In this document: positions 1-7,525 of the stretch, one piece after another | Numbering within the stretch: the stretch's first letter is position 1 | How the letters are laid out: every line of letters starts with the position of its first letter | Origin: Bacillus sp. JCM 19058 | Lineage (GTDB): Bacteria; Bacillota; Bacilli; Bacillales_H; Bacillaceae_D | Direction of reading: 5' to 3' | Length of the DNA: 8,746 nt | Assembly (NCBI GenBank): GCA_001310555.1 | Contig: BAXO01000135.1 | Location: 1 to 8,746 of the forward strand | The notes under the pieces: generated by a model | What the model saw: the letters and a program-made list of their open reading frames with translations, nothing else | Database searches by the model: none | Told to the model about the DNA's origin: nothing | Program-made: the position numbers and the translations under genes

Positions 1-394
1 ATGACTGCATCGATTCGCTTCCCATAATAACCTGAAATAATTCCAAAAAATATTCCGACAATCCCTCCTAGCATGACAGAGAAAAAGCCAACATAAAAAG
101 TTAATGACATTCCGTGTATGATTCTGCTAAAAATGTCACGACCATGATGATCCGTGCCGAACCAATGCTCTGCGGAAGGTGAAGCAAGTCTTTCCATTAC
201 ATTTTGTGTATTGGCTGATACGGGGTGAAATAAGGTCCGATTAAAGCAATCAAGAGAAAGAGGATAATTAATATTGCACCGAGCATCGCCATCTTGTTTT
301 TGCGTAATTTTCGGTAAAAGCCTTTCAAGCTTTCAATCCGAGGATTTGGCGGAGGAGAGGAAGTTGTTGCGTTGTCTAAAGACTGAGTACTCAT
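1..394 (-). CDS. Peptide-type ABC transporter permease, OppC/DppC family, N-terminal part (cut by window edge, frameshifted)
   Basis: This is the start of an inner-membrane permease subunit for oligopeptide, dipeptide or glutathione uptake. The ATG at 394-392 lies about 10 nt after AGGACGG; a TTG at 418 would add eight residues and is less likely. After a polar, Pro-rich N-terminus comes a basic stretch (KLRKNK) and a first membrane helix at about residues 36-55 (MLGAILIILFLLIALIG), typical of the OppC N-terminal domain. In the next frame follow the C-type permease hallmark FGTDHHGRDIFSRII and a second hydrophobic helix. The frame breaks at the T-run 202-205 (AAAA in the coding sense): one more A gives HKNVMERL and joins the two parts. 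The gene continues beyond position 1. It is divergent from the binding-protein gene at 869 and probably works with it. The family is certain; the exact substrate is not. Confidence 0.85.
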
Positions 395-608
395 TTTCGT
401 CAATCCGTCCTTTCTCAATTTGAATTTTGTCGAAAAAATAGTTCAAAATACTCATTTTTCAGCATGACTAAAGCTACGCTTTCAGGCTAGGCTATGTGGG
501 ATGTAAGGCATTTGATGTTGGAATTTATGCGCTTTCTTGAAAAAAAAGGTCAAAATTTGAGCTTTCCATCAGTCCAAGAGCAAAATAATAAACAGAATAC
601 ATCGCTTG

Positions 609-637
609 ATTATAACCATTTCTATCTGAATTTACAA
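609..637 (-). promoter_or_regulatory. Putative sigma-A promoter for the leftward permease gene
   Basis: On the minus strand a perfect -10 TATAAT (614-609) lies 17 bp after TTGTAA (637-632; four of six consensus bases). Transcription would start near 602 and leave a leader of about 200 nt before the oppC ATG at 394. I recognise no riboswitch or T-box in that leader. Confidence 0.5.
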
Positions 638-680
638 TGTTAAAAAAAATGTTTTAATACAATAATAGATTTGTTGAATC

Positions 681-709
681 TTTCGACAATTTTATGAAAC
701 TTGTCGGAA
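681..709. repeat. Inverted repeat in the divergent opp control region
   Basis: TTTCGACAA (681-689) and TTGTCGGAA (701-709) are inverted over nine positions, eight Watson-Crick and one G-T, separated by 11 bp. The repeat lies between the leftward promoter (609-637) and the rightward promoter (797-825), upstream of both start sites. A regulator operator is therefore more plausible than a transcript hairpin. No regulator gene is visible in the window. Confidence 0.45.
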
Positions 710-796
710 TTAGTCTTTTTATGGACTGCTTTTGGTCAATGTGACATATCAACGTTTTTATACTAATTGCAAATTCTACTAAATTTATTAAAGTGA

Positions 797-825
797 TTGT
801 CAATCTAGGTAGAATAAGCTATAGT
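797..825 (+). promoter_or_regulatory. Sigma-A promoter for the binding-lipoprotein gene
   Basis: TTGTCA (797-802) and TATAGT (820-825) are separated by 17 bp, and each matches the vegetative consensus at five of six positions. The start site would fall near 832, giving a leader of about 37 nt that ends in the strong ribosome site AAGGGGAGGT at 853-862. Confidence 0.7.
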
Positions 826-868
826 AATATTGGTTTTTAAAATAAAAATATTAAGGGGAGGTAAAATT

Positions 869-2494
869 ATGAAGATTTCGAAACATTCACTTCTCTTCGG
901 AATGCTAGCGTTATTGCTCAGTTTTATGCTCGCAGCTTGTGCAAGCGAGCCTGATGATAATGCTCCAGTTGATGAAGATGATACAACTGGAGGCGAGGAA
1001 GCCGCAGACGATGGGGAAGGCAGCGGCGGCGATTTGGTGATTGCTTATCTTTCGGAACTCGTGACTCTTGACCCAGCTGGGTCAAATGACGTTCCTTCTA
1101 GTGATATGCAACAAAATATCTTTGAAACACTTGTTAAATTTAATCTGGATATGGAAGTTGAACCAGGCTTGGCTGAAAGCTGGGATGACATCGATGATAC
1201 AACCTGGGAGTTCAAGCTTCAAGAGGGTGTAACTTTCCATGATGGTTCAGAGTTTACTGCAGATGATGTCAAAGCGACTTTTGAGCGTATTCTTGATGAG
1301 GATGTAGCTTCTCCGCGAGCGTTCTTATTCGAGATGGTGACTGATATTGAGGTAGTGGATGATTATACGGTCCGCTTCATTACAGAATACCCGTTTGCGC
1401 CATTTCCAAATCACTTGGCGCATAAGGGCGGATCGATCCTGTCAACTGAAGCCATTGAAGCTGATTATGCGGCAATGGAGGATGGCGCAGAGCCAGGAAC
1501 TTCAATAAGTGATAATCCAATCGGTACAGGTCCGTTTGTGTATGATGATTGGTCTTCTGGGCAATATCTTCGTTTAAAGAATAATGAGGATTATTGGGGA
1601 GAGGCGGCAAAGCTTGATTCTGTCACCTGGAAATTTGTCAGTGAGGATTTGACTCGAATCGCCGAGCTTGAAACAGGTGAATCCCATATTTCAAGTCCAT
1701 TAAGTCCTTCAGATGTAAGTCGTATCGAAGGGACAGAAGGGTTGTTTGTGAACAAGCAAGAATCTGTCAGCTTGTCTTATATCGGATTTAACACACAGAA
1801 AGAGCCGTTTGATGATGTCAGAGTTCGCCAAGCGATTTCAATGGCGATTGATAAATCACAAATTATTGACGGGATTTATGACGGAATTGGTATTCCAGCT
1901 GCTGGTCCGCTAGCACCTCCAGTCTTCGGTTATGCAGAAGGTGAAGCAGGCTTGGAATACAATGTCGAGGAAGCTAAAAAGCTATTAGCTGAAGCTGGCT
2001 ATGAGGATGGCTTTTCAACAACGATCTGGACGAATGACAACCGTGAAAGAGTTGACGCGGCGACAAATGTTCAGGCGCAGCTCGAAGAAATCGGAGTCGA
2101 TGTCGAGGTCGAAGTACTCGAATGGGGTGCATACCTTGATAGAACGGCCAATGGAGAGCATGATATGAACGTTCTTGGCTGGTCAACAGCAACAGGAGAT
2201 GCTGACTATGGCTTATACGCATTGTTCCACTCCTCGCAGCACGGCGAGCCTGGAAACCGGACGTTCATTGCCAATGATGAACTAGACAAATTACTTGACG
2301 ATGCACGTAGAAGCACAGACGAAGAAGAGCGTTTCAACTTGTATCGCCAGGCAGAGGAAATTTTGGTTGAGGAAGCACCAATGCTATATATTCACCACCA
2401 AGAATTCTTGCTTGGAGTGAGCGATAAGGTGAAGGGCTTAGCCCAATACCCGACGCAAATTATCGAGCTTAAGGATATTTATATTGAAGAATAA
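869..2494 (+). CDS. Peptide/glutathione-type ABC transporter substrate-binding lipoprotein (SBP_bac_5, OppA/DppE/GsiB-like)
   Basis: This is an extracytoplasmic solute receptor that delivers a peptide-like substrate to an Opp/Dpp-type permease. The ATG at 869 is chosen because AAGGGGAGGT (853-862) sits six bases upstream; an in-frame ATG at 830 would place that site inside the gene. The protein has 541 residues, normal for the family. It starts with a lipoprotein signal: basic MKISKH, a hydrophobic core and lipobox LAAC, with the lipidated cysteine at residue 24. Residues 25-55 form a linker with 13 Asp/Glu and no Lys/Arg. The mature domain shows family hallmarks: LAESW (101-105), TFHDG, NPIGTGPF (216-223) and FDDVRVRQAISMAID (from 314). 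The divergent permease at 1-394 is the likely partner. The substrate cannot be fixed from sequence; glutathione or dipeptide are candidates. The reading frame is intact, unlike several neighbours. Confidence 0.92.
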   Translation: MKISKHSLLFGMLALLLSFMLAACASEPDDNAPVDEDDTTGGEEAADDGEGSGGDLVIAYLSELVTLDPAGSNDVPSSDMQQNIFETLVKFNLDMEVEPGLAESWDDIDDTTWEFKLQEGVTFHDGSEFTADDVKATFERILDEDVASPRAFLFEMVTDIEVVDDYTVRFITEYPFAPFPNHLAHKGGSILSTEAIEADYAAMEDGAEPGTSISDNPIGTGPFVYDDWSSGQYLRLKNNEDYWGEAAKLDSVTWKFVSEDLTRIAELETGESHISSPLSPSDVSRIEGTEGLFVNKQESVSLSYIGFNTQKEPFDDVRVRQAISMAIDKSQIIDGIYDGIGIPAAGPLAPPVFGYAEGEAGLEYNVEEAKKLLAEAGYEDGFSTTIWTNDNRERVDAATNVQAQLEEIGVDVEVEVLEWGAYLDRTANGEHDMNVLGWSTATGDADYGLYALFHSSQHGEPGNRTFIANDELDKLLDDARRSTDEEERFNLYRQAEEILVEEAPMLYIHHQEFLLGVSDKVKGLAQYPTQIIELKDIYIEE

Positions 2495-2503
2495 ATAACT
2501 GTT

Positions 2504-2543
2504 GCTCGATCAGTCAAAGGCTGATCGAGCGTTCTTCTTATTT
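2504..2543 (+). terminator. Rho-independent terminator after the binding-lipoprotein gene
   Basis: A perfect 10-bp stem, GCTCGATCAG (2504-2513) with CTGATCGAGC (2521-2530), closes a 7-nt loop and is followed by the T-rich GTTCTTCTTATTT. It begins 10 bp after the stop codon. Confidence 0.9.
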
Positions 2544-2713
2544 GAGTTAGTAAGGGAATGATGAAAGACTCAAAAATAGACGGGACCGGGAACCGCCTCT
2601 TCACTAGACTAAATAAAGTTTACGATGTGAGATCCAGTCGATTAGCGTATGAGCCTAATTTCTAGCTAAAAAGAAAAAATGCCCGTTAGTTTTTATGGTT
2701 TGAATAAGTATGC

Positions 2714-2748
2714 TTGCACTTGCGACCGTTTTTTTGATAAAATATTTT
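2714..2748 (+). promoter_or_regulatory. Probable promoter of the tRNA-Ser gene
   Basis: Two overlapping readings fit: TTGCAC (2714-2719) with TAAAAT (2738-2743), 18-bp spacer, or TTGCGA (2720-2725) with TATTTT (2743-2748), 17-bp spacer. The region is A/T-rich and ends about 20 bp before the tRNA 5' end, so one of them probably serves it. Confidence 0.5.
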
Positions 2749-2768
2749 TTTGTCAGCAAAATACATAT

Positions 2769-2861
2769 GGAGGAGTACCCAAGTCCGGCTGAAGGGATCG
2801 GTCTTGAAAACCGACAGGCGGGTTAAACCGCGCGGGGGTTCGAATCCCTCCTCCTCCGCCA
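2769..2861 (+). tRNA. tRNA-Ser (anticodon UGA)
   Basis: This is a 93-nt class II tRNA. The acceptor stem GGAGGAG (2769-2775) pairs with CTCCTCC (2851-2857), followed by discriminator G and an encoded CCA (2859-2861). The anticodon stem TCGGT/ACCGA encloses the loop CTTGAAA with TGA at 2805-2807, reading UCN serine codons. A long variable arm, typical of serine tRNAs, precedes the T-arm GGGGG-TTCGAAT-CCCTC. In B. subtilis a single serine tRNA gene lies in the same chromosomal neighbourhood upstream of tadA. Confidence 0.97.
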
Positions 2862-2876
2862 TCTGAGTTGAACTTC

Positions 2877-2904
2877 ACACTATCTGGATAAGGTAGTGTT
2901 TTTT
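2877..2904 (+). terminator. Rho-independent terminator of tRNA-Ser
   Basis: ACACTATC (2877-2884) pairs with GGTAGTGT (2892-2899) over eight positions with one G-U, closing a 7-nt loop, and is followed by a run of Ts to 2904. It lies 15 bp after the tRNA 3' end. Confidence 0.85.
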
Positions 2905-3659
<755 letters not shown>

Positions 3660-3747
3660 TGCATACTAACCTATCGCAAAATTGGACGGACTCGCCCAAA
3701 CCGTAGGAGAAAAGAAGGGTGTATTGCAGAAGTTAGCAAATAAATAT

Positions 3748-3770
3748 AGGGAAAAAGTTCCTTTTCTTTC
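3748..3770 (+). terminator. Weak terminator-like hairpin downstream of tadA
   Basis: AGGGAA (3748-3753) can pair with TTCCTT (3758-3763) around an AAAG loop, with a T-rich tail TTTCTTTC. The stem is short and A/U-rich, so efficiency is doubtful. It is the only terminator-like element between tadA and the next gene. Confidence 0.3.
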
Positions 3771-3855
3771 AAGTCGCCTATAATTGAGAAGCGTTTTATA
3801 CTATTATTTTTTTAAGAAGTTTAAGTAAAGCGCTTATGAAAAGGAGGAAGGAAAA

Positions 3856-4200
3856 ATGTCTGAGGATACGAATGTTAATAAAAGCGAGCAAAAAGACATA
3901 GAAGATAACAAGGCGATGGGGGTCGTCGCTTATATTCTTTTCTTTGTACCGCTTTTGGCTGCTAAAGATTCAAAATTTGCGACTTACCACGCCAATCAAG
4001 GTCTTATTCTCTTAATTCTAGCTGTTATTATCTATGTGGCGAGCGAAGTGATCCCGCTTCTCGGTTGGTTAGTAATCGGACCATTCGGCTCGTTATTTTG
4101 CCTAGTCCTTTTAATTATTGGAGTTATCAATGCTGCAAAAGGGGAAATGAAGCAGCTGCCACTTATCGGGAATTTCGAAATTATTAAGGCAAATAAATAA
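3856..4200 (+). CDS. Small membrane protein, DUF4870/Tic20-like family
   Basis: This 114-residue protein is of unknown role. AAGGAGG (3841-3847), a near-perfect ribosome site, lies eight bases before the ATG. A charged hydrophilic N-terminus (residues 1-18) is followed by three hydrophobic segments at about 20-37, 48-68 and 71-93, so it is an integral membrane protein. The features that place it in DUF4870 (Tic20-related in fold) are FFVPLLAAKDS in the first helix, F-x-x-YHANQGL before the second and the C-terminal PLIGNFEIIK. In B. subtilis nothing of this kind lies between tadA and scr, so the gene looks like a lineage-specific insertion in a conserved cluster. It has its own ribosome site and a downstream hairpin, suggesting an independent unit, but I could not identify a convincing promoter. 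Confidence 0.85.
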   Translation: MSEDTNVNKSEQKDIEDNKAMGVVAYILFFVPLLAAKDSKFATYHANQGLILLILAVIIYVASEVIPLLGWLVIGPFGSLFCLVLLIIGVINAAKGEMKQLPLIGNFEIIKANK

Positions 4201-4221
4201 GCGTAGAAGATGAGGAAAAAG

Positions 4222-4271
4222 GAGTTGGCTAAGCTTATGTTATGTGAGCTTAGCCAATTCTTGCTATTGCA
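4222..4271 (+). terminator. Long hairpin after the DUF4870 gene, probable terminator
   Basis: GAGTTGGCTAAGCT (4222-4235) pairs with AGCTTAGCCAATTC (4247-4260) over 14 positions with one G-U, closing an 11-nt loop. The following TTGCTATTGC is only moderately T-rich. The hairpin starts 21 bp after the stop codon and sits directly before the SRP RNA promoter, so it would insulate the two units. Confidence 0.7.
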
Positions 4272-4295
4272 ATTTTGGGACAAACAATTTATACT
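4267..4295 (+). promoter_or_regulatory. Promoter of the SRP RNA gene
   Basis: TTGCAA (4267-4272) and TATACT (4290-4295) are separated by exactly 17 bp. The expected start, seven to eight bases downstream, coincides with the first paired base of the SRP RNA at about 4303. Confidence 0.75.
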
Positions 4296-4302
4296 TAAAT
4301 TT

Positions 4303-4572
4303 GCCGTGCTAGGTGGGGAGGTAGCGGTGCCCTGTTACTCGCAATCCGCTATAGCGGGGCTGAATTCCTCTCTGAGGTCTTGGTATCTTTCGGTCTGCCC
4401 TAAGTAAGTGGTGTTGACGTTTGGGTTCTACGCAACGAAAACCCATGAACCTGTCAGGTCCGGAAGGAAGCAGCAGTAAGTGGATCCTTTCGTGTGCCGT
4501 AGAGTCGCCTGGGCTGAGCTAACTACTCAGGTAACGCTTGGGATAGCATGATCGAAGAGAGGTGCGCGGTGT
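4303..4572 (+). ncRNA. scr: Signal recognition particle RNA, large Bacillus type (scRNA/scr)
   Basis: This RNA is the scaffold of the signal recognition particle, binding Ffh for co-translational membrane targeting. The invariant SRP54-binding tip is visible as GTCCGGAAGGAAGCAGCA (4458-4475 area). The Alu-domain start GTGCTAGGTGGGGAGGTAGC and the TGTTA turn near 4333 match the Bacillus consensus. The ends pair: GCCGTGC (4303-4309) with GCGCGGT (4564-4570). The length of about 270 nt agrees with the B. subtilis RNA, which has an Alu domain, unlike the short 4.5S RNA of enterobacteria. Its place just upstream of dnaX is also as in B. subtilis. The exact mature ends are estimated from the promoter and terminal pairing. 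Confidence 0.96.
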
Positions 4573-4586
4573 ACATACGGAGCTAT

Positions 4587-4621
4587 AAACAACTGCCTGA
4601 GCTGTAGTTGTTTTTTATTTT
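4587..4621 (+). terminator. Rho-independent terminator of the SRP RNA
   Basis: CAACTGC (4590-4596) pairs with GTAGTTG (4604-4610), one G-U, around a 7-nt loop. The stem is extended by AAA/TTT and followed by TTTTTTATTTT. Confidence 0.85.
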
Positions 4622-4733
4622 GGCTTGACAAAAAAAGAATTAATCATTTCGCAATCGCGGTCTAGATACTGTTTATCGCTGGCCAATGCTGGTTTTGATG
4701 GAGAACTTTATTTTAAAATCTCGTCACTGTGCT

Positions 4734-4763
4734 TTGAAAACTTTTTTTGTGAAAAGCTATAAT
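4734..4763 (+). promoter_or_regulatory. Sigma-A promoter of the dnaX operon
   Basis: TTGAAA (4734-4739) and a perfect TATAAT (4758-4763) are spaced 18 bp apart. A start near 4770 leaves about 29 nt before the dnaX ATG, with AGGAGGGTG at 4786-4794. Confidence 0.75.
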
Positions 4764-4798
4764 AATTGATGATAGATGATTGAATAGGAGGGTGTGGG

Positions 4799-6502
4799 AT
4801 GAGCTATCAAGCATTATACCGGGTCTGGCGGCCGCAGCTGCTACAAGATGTTGTCGGTCAAGAGCATATAACGAAAACGCTCCAAAATGCTTTGTTGCAA
4901 AATAAATTTTCCCATGCCTATTTGTTTTCCGGCCCGCGCGGTACTGGGAAAACAAGTGCGGCGAAAATCCTTGCAAAGGCGATTAACTGTGAGCGTGCAC
5001 CTGTGGCTGAACCTTGTAACGAATGCAATGCTTGTAAAGGAATTACTGCAGGAGCGATTGTCGATGTAATGGAAATTGACGCTGCCTCCAATAATGGAGT
5101 CGATGAAATTCGTGATATTCGTGATAAAGTAAAATTTGCTCCGAATGAAGTTCGCTATAAAGTTTATATTATCGACGAGGTCCACATGCTATCGACGGGC
5201 GCCTTCAACGCGCTGCTAAAAACGCTAGAGGAACCTCCGCAACACGTCTTGTTTATTTTGGCGACCACTGAGCTCATAAAATTCCGCTAACGATTATTTC
5301 AAGGTGTCAGCGCTTTGATTTTAAAAGAATTCCAAATCAGGCGATTGTAGGTCGAATCGAAGAAATCCTGAAGCATGATGGGGTTGAGGCGGAAAAAGAA
5401 GCGCTGCAGTTGATCGCACGAGTGGCCGATGGCGGGATGCGCGATGCTCTCAGCTTGCTCGATCAAGCCATTTCCTTTGCTGAAGAAAAGCTTGTTTTAG
5501 CAGATATTCTAGCGATTACCGGCGCTGTTTCCGAGCGTGCACTAACAAAATTGATTCAGTCCGTTTGGCAAGGAGATACGGTTGAAGCACTTAGCCTTCT
5601 TGAACAGCTGTTTGCGGAAGGGAAGGAGCCGCTTCGTCTCATCGAAGATTTGATTTACTATTTTCGTGATATTTTACTATATCAGTCAGCTCCGGAAGCT
5701 GCACATTTATTAGAACGAGCAAAGGTCGATGAGCCGTTTAAAGAAATGGCGGCAGCCTTTAAGCGAAATTGGCTATATCAAACGATCGAATCGTTAAACG
5801 GCAGTCAACAGGAAATGAAATGGTCAGCCCATCCTAAGATCTTCTTGGAGCTTGCCTTAATAAAGCTGTTAAATATTCGGAGTGGAAGTGAGAAGGCGGA
5901 TACGGTTGAGCAGTCGAGTGAAGAACTACAGCAATTAGTTCAAAAAGTTGAGCAGTTGGAGAAGAGCTTGACAAAGCTTCAAAAGCAAGGTGTACAGGTG
6001 ACACAAGCTGAGGGAGCGTCGGCTACTTCGTCAGGAGGTCAACGAAGACCGAAAAAAAGCCTTACCCCAGACGCGAGTTTCCACTGCGAAAGCGAGAGAG
6101 ATGCTGCAGCTCGCTGAAAAAAAAGAGTTTACAGGAGATTACTGGTCGTTGGGGAGAAGTGATGGAGCGTGTCCGTGGGCAGAATATCCCAGCTCATGCT
6201 TGGCTGAGTGACTGCCGTCCTGTTGCTGCCTCTCAAAGCAGTGTCCTTCTGGCATTTCAAAATGAGATGCATCGTGATATGATGGATACAAAGTTTCGTG
6301 ATTTTTTTAGAAGGCGTCCTACAAGCGGTATTTCAACGTGAGGTCACTTTTTTTGACTCTACTACAAAATCATTGGGAACAATTGAAAGCCGAGTTTATT
6401 AAGGACCAGCAAGAGGATAGCGAAAAGGATGGACCCGACCCGCTTGTGGAAGAAGCGATTAAGCTCGTAGGTGAGGAATTAATCGAAATTACCGATCGTT
6501 AA
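4799..6502 (+). CDS. dnaX: DNA polymerase III gamma/tau subunit DnaX (interrupted by five single-base indels)
   Basis: DnaX is the ATPase of the replicative clamp loader; its tau C-terminus links the loader to polymerase and helicase. The ATG at 4799 follows AGGAGGG (4786-4792). Visible features are VGQEH, Walker [10 protein letters not shown] (45-53), the zinc site C64, C73, C76, C79, Walker B YIIDEVHM (123-130), sensor ATTE and the SRC arginine finger. A collar domain and the tau tail follow, ending [16 protein letters not shown]. The frame breaks at 5275 (one C missing, restoring [14 protein letters not shown]), at the A7 run 6052-6058, the A8 run 6117-6124, the T7 run 6302-6308 and the T7 run 6348-6354 (one extra base each). 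With these corrected the protein has 566 residues, close to B. subtilis DnaX (about 563). As read, no single ORF makes a working protein. It is first in an operon with ybaB and recR. Confidence 0.95.
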
Positions 6503-6521
6503 TTTTAAGGGGGACATGTCA

Positions 6522-6839
6522 ATGAAAAATATGGGCAATATGATGAAGCAAATGCAGAAAATGCAAAGGCAAATGGCAAAAGCTCAGGAAGAACTAAAGG
6601 AAAAAACAGTCGAAGCAACGGCCGGCGGCGGAATGGTGACGGTAATTGCTAGTGGAGACAAGCGCATTTTGGATGTTCAAATTTCCGAAGATGTGGTTGA
6701 TCCGGAGGATATTGAAATGCTACAGGATCTCATTCTAGCTGCCATGAATGAAGCATTGAACAAGGTCGATGAGCTAGTTGAACAAGATTTAGGCAAATTT
6801 ACGAAGGGGATGAATCTTCCGGAATGTTCTAGGGGGTAG
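6522..6839 (+). CDS. ybaB: YbaB/EbfC-family nucleoid-associated protein (YaaK)
   Basis: This small dimeric DNA-binding protein is almost always encoded between dnaX and recR. Of two close ATGs, 6522 is preferred because AAGGGGG (6507-6513) lies eight bases upstream; the ATG at 6516 is only two bases from it. The N-terminus is a Met/Gln/Lys-rich helix ([19 protein letters not shown]), followed by the family core [10 protein letters not shown] and [21 protein letters not shown]. The tail as read (MNLPECSRG, stop 6837-6839) is abnormal. One additional G at 6821-6822 turns it into MNLPGMF with TAG at 6830-6832, the usual ending of Bacillus homologues (MNMPGLF in B. subtilis, from memory), for 103 residues. 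The corrected stop overlaps the recR ribosome site, implying translational coupling. Confidence 0.95.
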   Translation: MKNMGNMMKQMQKMQRQMAKAQEELKEKTVEATAGGGMVTVIASGDKRILDVQISEDVVDPEDIEMLQDLILAAMNEALNKVDELVEQDLGKFTKGMNLPECSRG

Positions 6840-6843
6840 CGAG

Positions 6844-7440
6844 TTGCAATATCCTGAACCAATTGCGAAATTAATCGATAGCTTTATGAGATTGCCAGGC
6901 ATTGGTCCAAAAACGGCGAGCCGCCTGGCTTTTTTTGTCTTAGAAATGAAGGAAGACGATGTACTGAACTTTGCGAAAGCCCTAGTTAATGCTAAACGGA
7001 ATCTGACCTATTGCTCTGTCTGCCATAATATTACCGACACCGATCCGTGCCAAATCTGTGAGGATCGCCATCGAGATGAGACGATGATTTGTGTCGTTCA
7101 GGATGCTAAAGATGTCATTGCGATGGAAAAAAATGAAGGAATATCGCGGCAAATATCATGTGCTGCACGGGGCGATTTCTCCAATGGACGGTGTTGGCCC
7201 TGAAGATATAAAAATTCCTGAGTTGTTAAAACGTCTACAAGACGACACCATTCAGGAAGTAATCATTGCTACAAACCCAACAATTGAAGGAGAAGCCACG
7301 GCCATGTATATTTCGCGGCTCGTCAAGCTACCGGTATCAAGGTCACTCGACTAGCCCACGGTTTACCGGTCGGCGGTGATTTGGAATACGCGGATGAAGT
7401 GACGCTCTCAAAAGCAATTGAGGGCAGACGCGAACTATAA
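6844..7440 (+). CDS. recR: Recombination mediator RecR (interrupted by two single-base indels)
   Basis: RecR works with RecF and RecO to load RecA on gapped DNA. The start is TTG at 6844 with AGGGGG (6831-6836) seven bases upstream, giving the family N-terminus MQYPEPI. Domains run in order: helix-hairpin-helix (about 14-30, [16 protein letters not shown]), C4 zinc finger (C57, C60, C69, C72), the Toprim domain (from about residue 80, [15 protein letters not shown]) and the C-terminal [16 protein letters not shown]. The frame breaks in the A7 run 7127-7133 (one A too many; correction gives [20 protein letters not shown]) and near 7328-7335 (one base missing; correction gives [13 protein letters not shown]). 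Both corrections restore 198 residues, the length known for B. subtilis RecR. It is the third gene of the dnaX operon. Confidence 0.95.
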
Positions 7441-7525
7441 AAAGAGGATCTAGCGTACAATCTGAAGCATTAATCCTAGTGAACGAGTCGATACAGACAC
7501 CAAGTTACACGAAGGTAGGGGAAAC

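Noticed and set aside
3829..3840. Catabolite-response-like core TAAAGCGCTTA upstream of the DUF4870 gene
   Set aside because: The core fits the cre consensus but the conserved outer TG and CA are missing; a chance palindrome is as likely.
4210..4407. 65-codon plus-strand ORF and the opposite minus-strand ORF 4032-4283
   Set aside because: Both overlap the DUF4870 gene, its terminator hairpin, the scr promoter or the SRP RNA; there is no ribosome site and the composition is not protein-like.
4625..4653. Perfect TTGACA after the SRP RNA terminator as dnaX promoter
   Set aside because: No acceptable -10 lies 16-19 bp downstream (TTTCGC instead), and a much better promoter exists at 4734-4763.
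4799..7440. dnaX and recR as true pseudogenes
   Set aside because: All conserved motifs are intact, errors sit mainly in homopolymers, and corrected lengths match the families; dnaX is essential.
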